This document shows positions 1 to 6,079 of a DNA stretch of 6,083 nucleotides, piece by piece. Position numbers and translations under genes: made by a program. The notes beneath the pieces were generated by a model. That model did no database searches, was not told the DNA's origin, and was given only the letters and a program-made list of their open reading frames with translations. Numbering within the stretch: the first letter of the stretch is position 1; every line of letters starts with the position of its first letter. The DNA is from Rhodospirillales bacterium. Lineage in GTDB: Bacteria > Pseudomonadota > Alphaproteobacteria > Acetobacterales > Acetobacteraceae. The stretch lies in the NCBI GenBank assembly GCA_025352915.1, contig JANXSA010000730.1, forward strand, positions 1 through 6,083, read 5' to 3'.

Positions 1-70
1 ATGGGGGTCTGGGGCCTCAGGCCCCAGCGGGTCCAGGGCAGAGCCCTGGCCTTGCTTTCCTTTCTTCACC
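1..70 (+). terminator. Tandem GC-rich hairpins with pyrimidine tail
   Basis: Two hairpins lie back to back. The first has an 8-bp stem (CTGGGGCC, 9-16, with GGCCCCAG, 20-27) and a 3-nt loop. The second has a 7-bp stem (CCAGGGC, 33-39, with GCCCTGG, 43-49) and a 3-nt loop. A T/C-rich run follows at 50-70 on the plus strand. That order (stem, then T-rich tail) fits a rho-independent terminator for a plus-strand gene lying off the left edge. Read on the minus strand, the structure lies downstream of the transglutaminase-amidoligase gene but has no U tract after it, so it would be a weaker stop for that gene. Its composition resembles intergenic elements I recall from Acetobacteraceae; this is memory, not a search. 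The remaining bases up to 101 show nothing else recognisable. Confidence 0.5.
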
Positions 71-101
71 CCGCCGACTCCGCCCATGATCCCCCAGCAT
101 T

Positions 102-3100
102 TCAGGCGAAGCGGCGCAGGTCCAGGGTGAGTGGGTGGTCGCGGCTGGTTGTGGTTCGGGGTTCGGGCATGGCTCCCGGGGTATGTCCCATGGGCACGAA
201 GCGCGAGCGGCGGCGGGCTTCGGCTTCGTTGGCGTTGACTGGAAAGCTATCGTAGCTGAGTCCGCCGGGGTGGGCGACGTGGTGGGTCATGCCGCCCAGC
301 GCCCGGCCGTTCCAGGTGTCGAAGACGTCGATGACCAGGGGGGCTTGGGCTTTGACAGTGGGGTGCAGCCCGTGGGGCGGGGCCCATGCCTTGAAGCGGA
401 TGCCGGCGACGTATTCGCCGGTGCGATCGGTGCGGGCGAGGGGGACGCCGACGCCGTTGCAGGCCAGGGTGTAGCGCTCCTCGACCCAGTTGGAGACGCG
501 CAGCTGCACCCGTTCGGCGGAGCTGTCGACATAGCGCACCATGCCTTCCGGGGTGCTTTCCTCGCCGAGGACATGCCAGGGCTCCAGCGCGTGGCGCAGT
601 TCGACGCCCATGTCGCGCACGGTGATGGCGCCGATTTTGGGAAAGCGGAATTCGGCGTGCGGGGTGAACCAGGCGGGGTCCAGGGTGAAGCCGTAGCCGC
701 CGAGTTCTTCCAAAGCGTCGCGCAGGTCTTCGAGGCACGGATGCGGCAGCAGGAACCGGTCATGCAGCCTTGTGCCCCAGCGGATCAGCCGGCGCTCGTA
801 CGGCCGCTCCCAGAACGCGGCGACGGCGGCGCGCATCAGCAGCATCTGAGCCAACGACATGCGCGCATGCGGCGGCATTTCGAAGGCGCGGAATTCCACC
901 AGGCCGCGGCGGCCGGACGGTCCGGAGGGGTCGTACATCTTGTCGATGCAGAACTCGGTGCGGTGGGTATTGCCCGCCATATCCACCAGGATGTTGCGAA
1001 AAATGCGATCGGTGACCCAGGGCGCCAGCTTCATCCCCGGCTTCACCTGGGCGAAGGCGGTCTCCAGCTCGGCCACGGCATCGTCGCGGGCTTCGTCGAT
1101 GCGCGGATGCTGGCTGGTTGGACCGATGAACAAGCCGCTGAACAGAAAGGAAAGGCTGGGGTGGTTGTGCCAGAACCCGAGCACCGATTTCAGCAGGTCG
1201 GGCCGGCGCAGGAACGGGCTTTCCTCGGGTGTCGAGCCGCCCATCACCACATGGTTGCCGCCGCCGGTGCCGACATGGCGCCCATCGACCATGAATTTTT
1301 CCGACGCCAGCCCGACCTGCCGGGCCTCCTCATAGAGCGCCTCGGTGCGCTCGACATGCTCGGCCCAGGAGGTGCTGGGATGGATGTTGACCTCGATCAC
1401 CCCGGGGTCCGGCGTCACCGAGAAATGCAGCAACCCGGGATCGGACGGCGGCAGGTATCCTTCCAGCACAATCGGTTGCCCGAATTCCTTCGCCGTCGCC
1501 TCGATCGCCGCGATCAGCTCCAGCCAGTCCTCGGCGGCGGTCAGCGGCGGCAGGAACACATGGATCAGCCCGCCGCGCGGCTCGACGGCCAGCGCCGTCC
1601 GCACCGGCCCGTCCTCCTCGGCCAAGGCCTCCGCCGGCGGCCGAAAATCCTCGATCCCCGGCCCGGCCTCGCTGTCATGCGCCAGGTGCCGCGCCGCCTG
1701 GTCCGGCAATTCCGCCGCGACCTCGAACGGATCGCGCTCAAACTCCGGCTCGATCGCGTCGGGATCGGCCCATGGCAGGCTGTCCAGCGGCAGCCGCAAG
1801 CCGATCGGCGAGTCGCCGGGCAACAGGAACAAGGTATCGCTGCGGAAATACCATTTGGCCGAACGCCAGCGCCGCACCCCGTCCTCCAGCACCCGGCGCA
1901 GCGGCAGCACCATCCCCGCCGGCGCCCCCAGCCCCTCGGCGAAGAGGCGCACCATCCGCGCCCGCTCCAGCGGATCGCGCAGCTTGTTGTCCTGCATCAC
2001 CACATTGGCCGGCAGCCGGTGCTCGCGCCACAAATAGTAATGCACGTCCTCATGCGCCGGCAGCGCCATGGCGGGATCGACCTGCAACCGCTGCGCCAGG
2101 GCGGCGGCAAACCGCGCCGCATCCGCCGCCGTCGCGGTGCCGCGATCGCGGTCGGGATCGGCCAGCAGCGCCGGGTCCGTCCACACCGCCTGCCCATCCG
2201 TCCGCCAATGCGCCGACAGCGCCCAGCGCGGCAGCGGCTCGCCGGGATACTGCTTGCCCATCCCGGTATGCAGCACCGCACCGCGCGCCCAGAGCGGCGC
2301 CAGCCGCCGCAACAGCCGCCCGGCAAAGCTCCGCTTGGTCGGCCCCAGCGCCGCGGTATTCCACTCCGCCGCCTCGAAATCGGACGCCGCGACAAAGGTC
2401 GGCTCGCCCCCCATGGTCAGCCGCACGCCGCCGCGCGCCAGTGCCCGGTCCACCTCGGCACCGGTCGCCAGGATCGCCTGCCACGCGGCTTCGGAATACG
2501 GCTTGGTCGTGCGCGGCGTCTCCTGGATGCGCTTGACCGCCATCTCGAAGCCGAACGTGACCTCCGCCTTCTCCACCCCGCCCGAAATGGGTGCGGCCGA
2601 TTGCGGATCGGGCGTGGCCGCCAGGGGGATATGCCCCTCCCCGGTCATCAACCCCGAAGTGGCGTCCAGCCCGATCCACCCGGCGCCCGGCAGATACACC
2701 TCGGCCCAGGCATGCAAATCGGTGAAATCCTCAACCGGCCCCTCCGCCCCCGCAAGCGGCTTCACATCGGCCACCAGCTGGATCAGGTAGCCCGACACGA
2801 ACCGGGCCGCGAAGCCGAGATGCCGCAACAACTGCACCAGCAGCCAGGCCGAATCCCGGCACGACCCCCGCCCCTCCGCCAGCGTCCGCTCCGGCGCCCA
2901 AACCCCGGGCTCCATGCGCACGATATAGGCAATCCGCCCCTGCACCGTCGCGTTCAGCGCCACCAGCAGGTCAATCGTCCGTTTCGCCGCATGCGGCACC
3001 GACGCAATCAACTCAGTCAGCAACGCTCCCGGCGCCTCCACCCGCCGAAACGGGGCGAGCTCATGCACCAGCACCGGGTCATATTCGAACGGAAAGCTCT

Positions 3101-3398
3101 CCGCCTCGGGCTCCAGGAAGAAGTCGAACGGATTGATCGTCGCCATGTCGGCCACCAAATCCACCGCCACCTCGAAATACGTCACCTTCTCCGGAAACAC
3201 CACGCGCGCCAGGAAATTCCCCTGCGGGTCCTGCTGCCAGTTCAAAAAATGCGGCTTTGGCGTAACGGTAAGCGTATAGGCCAGCACCGGCGTGCGCGCA
3301 TGCGGCGCCGGCCGAAGCCGGATGGTCTGTGGCCCAAGCGACACCGCCCGGTCATAGCGATAGCTCGTCCGGTGCGTCAGCGCGACATGCAGAGCCAT
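102..3398 (-). CDS. Transglutaminase-like / DUF2126 putative amidoligase fusion protein
   Basis: This complete gene encodes 1098 residues, the usual size for the fused family. Residues 1 to about 115 form the beta-rich bacterial transglutaminase N-terminal region, with the family-like start MALHVALTHRTSYRYD and the segment NWQQDPQGNFLARVVFPEK. The transglutaminase core follows at about 150-260. Its catalytic triad can be read as Cys180 (GRGSCRDSAW), His229 (DLHAWAEVYLPG) and Asp245 (GLDATSG). From about 320 to the end is DUF2126, a putative amidoligase. Characteristic segments are TMGGEPTFV (328-336), NIHPSTSWAEH (681-691), DGRHVGTGGGNHVV (715-728) and the Glu/Arg-rich stretch at 833-842 (LVEFRAFEMP). 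Comparative-genomics work on amidoligases links this family to glutamine-synthetase-like COOH-NH2 ligases that probably add or remove amino acids on peptides or proteins. No substrate is established. No signal peptide or membrane segment is seen, so it is probably cytoplasmic. The ATG at 3398 is preferred because the protein starts exactly at the conserved domain; its ribosome binding site is weak (ACGGGA). It begins 11 bp after the stop of the FAD enzyme gene, so the two are probably co-transcribed. Domain identity is secure; the biochemical role is not. Confidence 0.93.
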   Translation of the reverse strand: MALHVALTHRTSYRYDRAVSLGPQTIRLRPAPHARTPVLAYTLTVTPKPHFLNWQQDPQGNFLARVVFPEKVTYFEVAVDLVADMATINPFDFFLEPEAESFPFEYDPVLVHELAPFRRVEAPGALLTELIASVPHAAKRTIDLLVALNATVQGRIAYIVRMEPGVWAPERTLAEGRGSCRDSAWLLVQLLRHLGFAARFVSGYLIQLVADVKPLAGAEGPVEDFTDLHAWAEVYLPGAGWIGLDATSGLMTGEGHIPLAATPDPQSAAPISGGVEKAEVTFGFEMAVKRIQETPRTTKPYSEAAWQAILATGAEVDRALARGGVRLTMGGEPTFVAASDFEAAEWNTAALGPTKRSFAGRLLRRLAPLWARGAVLHTGMGKQYPGEPLPRWALSAHWRTDGQAVWTDPALLADPDRDRGTATAADAARFAAALAQRLQVDPAMALPAHEDVHYYLWREHRLPANVVMQDNKLRDPLERARMVRLFAEGLGAPAGMVLPLRRVLEDGVRRWRSAKWYFRSDTLFLLPGDSPIGLRLPLDSLPWADPDAIEPEFERDPFEVAAELPDQAARHLAHDSEAGPGIEDFRPPAEALAEEDGPVRTALAVEPRGGLIHVFLPPLTAAEDWLELIAAIEATAKEFGQPIVLEGYLPPSDPGLLHFSVTPDPGVIEVNIHPSTSWAEHVERTEALYEEARQVGLASEKFMVDGRHVGTGGGNHVVMGGSTPEESPFLRRPDLLKSVLGFWHNHPSLSFLFSGLFIGPTSQHPRIDEARDDAVAELETAFAQVKPGMKLAPWVTDRIFRNILVDMAGNTHRTEFCIDKMYDPSGPSGRRGLVEFRAFEMPPHARMSLAQMLLMRAAVAAFWERPYERRLIRWGTRLHDRFLLPHPCLEDLRDALEELGGYGFTLDPAWFTPHAEFRFPKIGAITVRDMGVELRHALEPWHVLGEESTPEGMVRYVDSSAERVQLRVSNWVEERYTLACNGVGVPLARTDRTGEYVAGIRFKAWAPPHGLHPTVKAQAPLVIDVFDTWNGRALGGMTHHVAHPGGLSYDSFPVNANEAEARRRSRFVPMGHTPGAMPEPRTTTSRDHPLTLDLRRFA

Positions 3399-3409
3399 TC
3401 GTGTTCCCG

Positions 3410-4528
3410 TCAGCCAAAGCGTTTCGGATCAATCGCAGGCAAGATGCGTGCCGCCCCCTCCAGCCACCCCGGCTCCCGCCCCGCCACCAAATCCGCCACC
3501 AGCCTTCCCGCCGCCGGCGAAGTCTGAATCCCATACCCCCCCTGCCCCACACACCACATGAACCCCTCCACCCCCGGCGCAAACCCAAAGCAAAGACTCC
3601 CATCCGGCGCAAACGTCCTAAGCCCCGCCCAACTCCGCTCCACCCGCCGAACCTCGATGTCCAGCATCGCCTGCATCCGATCAACGGCGACAGCCACATC
3701 CAGCTCATCCGGCTGCACATCATGCGCCCGGTCCGGCGTCTCATCCGCCGGCGAAATCATCAGCCGCGTCCGCGCCTCGGTCTTGCCGTACCACCCCTCC
3801 CGCGCATCCATCAGCGCCGGCCAATCCGCCGGCTGCCAAGGGGCCGGATCAATAATCACCCCGGTCCGCCGCTTCGGCACCAACCCGACAGGCTTCACCC
3901 CCGCCTGCACCGCCACCTCATCCCCCCAGGCGCCGGCCGCATTCACCAAAACCGGAGCCCGAAACCGCGCGCCCCCCGTAACCTCCACCTCCCAAGCCCC
4001 ATCCCGCCGCTCAATCCGCATCGTCCGGCTCCGCAACGCCATCACCCCGCCAAGCCTGCGCATCTGCGCCAAAAACCCCTGGTGCAGCGCCGCCACATCC
4101 AGATCAAACGTCCCCCCCTCCAACAACGCCGCCGAAACCGCCCCCTCCCGGATCGCCGGCACCAACCGCCGCGCCTCCGCAACGCTTATCGCCCGCAACC
4201 CAACCCCCGCCGCCAAATGCGGTTCCAACGCCGCCGCATCCCCCGCCGCCGCCAACGTCAAAACGTCCCGCCCCGACCACAGCCGAGCCTCGCTAAACCC
4301 CGCCGGCGGCGCCTCGAAAAACCCCCGCGACGCCCCAGTCAAAGCCCGCACGTCCGCCGGCCCATAATTCAAAATCCACAACGCCGCCGACCGCCCGGTC
4401 GTGTGATACCCCGCCGCCTCCTCCGCCTCGATCAGCGCCACAAGCCGATCCCCGGCCAGAAACGCCGCCGCCGACGCCCCCGCAATCCCGGCCCCAATAA
4501 CAATGCAATCCGTCACATGCGTGTCCAC
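3410..4528 (-). CDS. FAD-dependent amino-acid dehydrogenase, DadA / D-arginine dehydrogenase-like
   Basis: The 372-residue product belongs to the DAO (D-amino acid oxidase) flavoprotein fold. It shows the FAD-binding GAGIAG at 12-17, a Glu ending the second strand (Glu34), GYHTTGRSAA (40-49), VLVNAAGAW (193-201), PKRR (218-221), WAGLRTF (300-306) and the C-terminal GQGGYGIQTS (328-337). Length and motif order match Pseudomonas D-arginine dehydrogenase (about 375 residues), aligned from memory. The carboxylate-binding Arg residues (220/221 and 304) and Tyr247 are kept. The positions equivalent to its His48 and guanidinium-binding Glu87 are Leu50 and Val89, so D-arginine is unlikely to be the substrate; another D-amino acid or secondary amine is more likely. 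Such enzymes oxidise the amine to an imine that hydrolyses to the 2-oxo acid and ammonia, usually passing electrons to the respiratory chain. The GTG start at 4528 is chosen because GGAGGGG lies 6 nt upstream and the FAD motif begins a few residues later. A longer reading frame to 4969 only translates a palindrome and antisense of the divergent gene. A second GTG at 4516 is possible. It is transcribed away from the amidohydrolase and towards the transglutaminase-amidoligase. Confidence 0.88.
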   Translation of the reverse strand: MDTHVTDCIVIGAGIAGASAAAFLAGDRLVALIEAEEAAGYHTTGRSAALWILNYGPADVRALTGASRGFFEAPPAGFSEARLWSGRDVLTLAAAGDAAALEPHLAAGVGLRAISVAEARRLVPAIREGAVSAALLEGGTFDLDVAALHQGFLAQMRRLGGVMALRSRTMRIERRDGAWEVEVTGGARFRAPVLVNAAGAWGDEVAVQAGVKPVGLVPKRRTGVIIDPAPWQPADWPALMDAREGWYGKTEARTRLMISPADETPDRAHDVQPDELDVAVAVDRMQAMLDIEVRRVERSWAGLRTFAPDGSLCFGFAPGVEGFMWCVGQGGYGIQTSPAAGRLVADLVAGREPGWLEGAARILPAIDPKRFG

Positions 4529-4534
4529 GCCAAG

Positions 4535-4541
4535 CCCCTCC
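4535..4541 (-). promoter_or_regulatory. Ribosome binding site deciding a GTG start
   Basis: On the minus strand GGAGGGG is followed by 6 nt (CTTGGC) and then the GTG at 4528. No ATG lies at a sensible position, so this site is the main evidence for the start of the FAD enzyme. Confidence 0.75.
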
Positions 4542-4548
4542 AGAAAGC

Positions 4549-4570
4549 GCTTCTTTTTGAAAAAAGAAGC
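4549..4570. repeat. Perfect AT-rich palindrome in divergent spacer
   Basis: GCTTCTTTTT (4549-4558) and AAAAAGAAGC (4561-4570) are exact reverse complements separated by GA, so either strand can form a hairpin ending in a T run. It resembles a bidirectional terminator or a dispersed intergenic palindrome. It lies about 20 bp upstream of the GTG start of the FAD enzyme and about 68 bp upstream of the amidohydrolase ATG. That is an unusual place for a terminator, because both genes point away from it. Its arms share the 9-mer AAAAAGAAG with the palindrome after the amidohydrolase gene at 6061-6079. Confidence 0.7.
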
Positions 4571-4586
4571 AAAAACTTTCACCCAC

Positions 4587-4611
4587 TTGCGCCGTTCACA
4601 ACCTGGCGCAA
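4587..4611. promoter_or_regulatory. Dyad TTGCGCC-N11-GGCGCAA, candidate operator or leader hairpin
   Basis: TTGCGCC (4587-4593) and GGCGCAA (4605-4611) are perfect 7-bp inverted repeats with an 11-bp spacer, in the spacer between two divergent promoters. The half-sites are about 18 bp apart centre to centre, compatible with a dimeric regulator contacting successive major grooves. It ends 15 bp before the Shine-Dalgarno of the amidohydrolase, so if it is transcribed it could instead form a stem with an 11-nt loop in the leader. No regulator gene is in the window, and I could not place confident -35/-10 boxes on either side. Confidence 0.4.
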
Positions 4612-4626
4612 CCATGCCCCGCGACC

Positions 4627-4633
4627 AAGGAGG
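4627..4633 (+). promoter_or_regulatory. Strong ribosome binding site of the amidohydrolase
   Basis: AAGGAGG lies 4 nt (CCCC) before the ATG at 4638. It selects this start over in-frame ATGs at 4503 and 4614. The extra N-terminus from 4503 would translate the palindrome into a Lys/Phe-rich run unlike the family. Confidence 0.8.
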
Positions 4634-4637
4634 CCCC

Positions 4638-6062
4638 ATGCCCGACACAGTGCTCCGCAGCGACCGCATCGTCACCCCCGAAGGCGTCATCGCCGCCGAT
4701 ATCGCCATCGAAGCAGGCAAAATCGCCGGCATCGAAAAACTCGGCTCCCTCACCGCCGCGCAAACCATCGACCTCACCGGCCGCATCGTCATGCCCGGCG
4801 GCATCGACCCGCACGTCCACTGCGACTGGCACATGCCCGCACCCGAAGGCGGCCAATCCCAAAAGACCCAACCCGCCAGCGTCGTCTCCCGCGCCGCCAT
4901 CCACGGCGGCACCACCATGATGATCGACTTCGTCCGCACCGCGGACGGTCCCACCATCCCGGCCGCCATCGCCGCGCGAAACGCCGGCTGGACCGGCCAA
5001 TGCCACGTCGACTACGCCTTCCACCTCATGGTCGAAGGCGACATCGCCCCACTGCACCTCACCGAACTCGCCCAGGCCATCCGCGACGGCCACCCGACAG
5101 TGAAAATCTTCACCACCGACATCACCCCCAACCGCAAAGGCCGCATGGTCGATTTCGGCGACATCTGGGAAGTCTTCCAGGTCATCGCCGCCAACCAGGG
5201 CCTCGGCGTCATCCACGCCGAAGACAACGACATCGTCATGCACATGTACGGCAAACTGATCCGCGAAGGCCGCACCAGCTTCCACAACATGGCCGAAGTC
5301 CACAACGCGCTGTCCGAAGACCTGTCCTTCCGCCGCATCATCCGCCTGGCCGAATCCGTCCCCGGCACCGCGCTCTACATGCTGCACACCTCGGCCGCCT
5401 CCGGTGTCGCCGCCATCCGCGAAGCCCGCGCCAAAGGCATCCCGATCTACGGCGAATCCCTCCACCAGTACATGCTCTACACCGCCGAAGACTACAAACG
5501 CCCGAACGGCCAGATCTACCACACCTACCCGTCGCTCAAATCCCCCGCCGACCAGGCCGCCCTGTGGTCCGGCACCCTGGACGGCAGCATCAACTGCATC
5601 GCGACGGACGAACTCTGCTGCACCCTGGCCCAGAAAACCCAAGGCATCCGCATCGACGACACCACCGGCGGCAACTCCGGCGTCGAACCGCGTGTCGCCC
5701 TGATGTACTCCGAAATGGTCGAACGACGGGGTTACTCCCTCGAACAATTCACCGACCTCGTCTCCTCCAACGCCGCCAAAATCCTCGGTATGTACCCCCG
5801 CAAAGGCGCCATCGCCGTGGGTTCAGACGCCGACATCACCGCACTCGACCCCACAAAACGCCGCACCATCACGGCGGCCGACCTGCACGAAACCGACTAC
5901 ACCCCCTGGGAAGGCTGGACCGCCCACGCCTGGCCCTGCCTCACCATGCTGCGCGGCAAAATCGTCATGCAAAACGGCATCCTCACCGGCGACCTCACCG
6001 ACGGAAAATGGATCAGCCGCAAAATCAACCCCGAAATCATCGCCGCGCCAGTGAAGATGTAA
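4638..6062 (+). CDS. Hydantoinase/dihydropyrimidinase-type cyclic amidohydrolase
   Basis: The 474-residue product has the normal length for D-hydantoinase/dihydropyrimidinase, a cytoplasmic TIM-barrel amidohydrolase that opens cyclic amides such as hydantoins or dihydropyrimidines to N-carbamoyl amino acids. The binuclear metal site can be read in order: HxH at His59/His61 (GGIDPHVHCDW), a probable carboxylated Lys156 (TVKIF), His193 (VIHAED), His250 (YMLHTS) and the catalytic Asp324 (IATDEL). The N- and C-terminal segments form the small beta-sandwich, including the late strand GSDADITALD (395-404). Several loops differ from textbook hydantoinases, recalled from memory. The Tyr five residues after the metal Lys is Asp161. 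The usual Asp-His-Cys at the catalytic Asp is Asp-Glu-Leu. The loop before the catalytic Asp reads YHTYPSLKS (294-302). All metal ligands are present, so it should be active, but the substrate may be a different cyclic amide. It is divergent from the FAD enzyme across a 109-bp spacer. A beta-ureidopropionase or N-carbamoylase, the usual next step, is not in the window. Confidence 0.9.
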   Translation: MPDTVLRSDRIVTPEGVIAADIAIEAGKIAGIEKLGSLTAAQTIDLTGRIVMPGGIDPHVHCDWHMPAPEGGQSQKTQPASVVSRAAIHGGTTMMIDFVRTADGPTIPAAIAARNAGWTGQCHVDYAFHLMVEGDIAPLHLTELAQAIRDGHPTVKIFTTDITPNRKGRMVDFGDIWEVFQVIAANQGLGVIHAEDNDIVMHMYGKLIREGRTSFHNMAEVHNALSEDLSFRRIIRLAESVPGTALYMLHTSAASGVAAIREARAKGIPIYGESLHQYMLYTAEDYKRPNGQIYHTYPSLKSPADQAALWSGTLDGSINCIATDELCCTLAQKTQGIRIDDTTGGNSGVEPRVALMYSEMVERRGYSLEQFTDLVSSNAAKILGMYPRKGAIAVGSDADITALDPTKRRTITAADLHETDYTPWEGWTAHAWPCLTMLRGKIVMQNGILTGDLTDGKWISRKINPEIIAAPVKM

Positions 6063-6079
6063 AAAGAAGTCTTCTTTTT
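6061..6079. terminator. AT-rich palindrome overlapping the stop codon
   Basis: AAAAAGAAG (6061-6069) and CTTCTTTTT (6071-6079) are perfect inverted repeats around a single T. A realistic hairpin has about 7 bp and a 5-nt loop, with a built-in T run on either strand. It begins inside the TAA stop (6060-6062) of the amidohydrolase. It could be a weak bidirectional terminator for that gene and for whatever follows off the right edge. The stem is AT-only at its base, so efficiency is uncertain. Confidence 0.5.

Noticed and set aside
1..255. Plus-strand 84-codon frame starting at the first base
   Set aside because: It translates the tandem hairpins and the antisense end of the amidoligase, has no visible ribosome binding site in the window and resembles no family.
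1772..2790. Several overlapping 200-250 codon frames on both strands within the amidoligase
   Set aside because: All are Ala/Arg/Pro-rich shadows produced by high GC content, and none shows a motif or plausible start.
135..3527. A stop-free 1130-codon plus-strand frame opposite the amidoligase gene
   Set aside because: It is antisense to a gene with clear conserved domains. Its translation is rich in Arg, Pro, Gly, Gln and His with no recognisable domain, as expected for the reverse frame of a GC-rich gene.
4503..4637. N-terminal extension of the amidohydrolase to ATG 4503 or 4614
   Set aside because: The extension overlaps the FAD gene start and translates the palindrome. AAGGAGG directly precedes ATG 4638, where family-like sequence begins.
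4529..4969. N-terminal extension of the FAD enzyme to an ATG at 4969
   Set aside because: The extra 147 codons are antisense to the amidohydrolase and read through the palindrome. The GTG at 4528 has a good Shine-Dalgarno and puts the FAD motif at the normal distance from the N-terminus.
4596..5747. Minus-strand 383-codon frame inside the amidohydrolase region
   Set aside because: It is a low-complexity Gly/Val/Asp-rich antisense shadow of a gene with all catalytic motifs.
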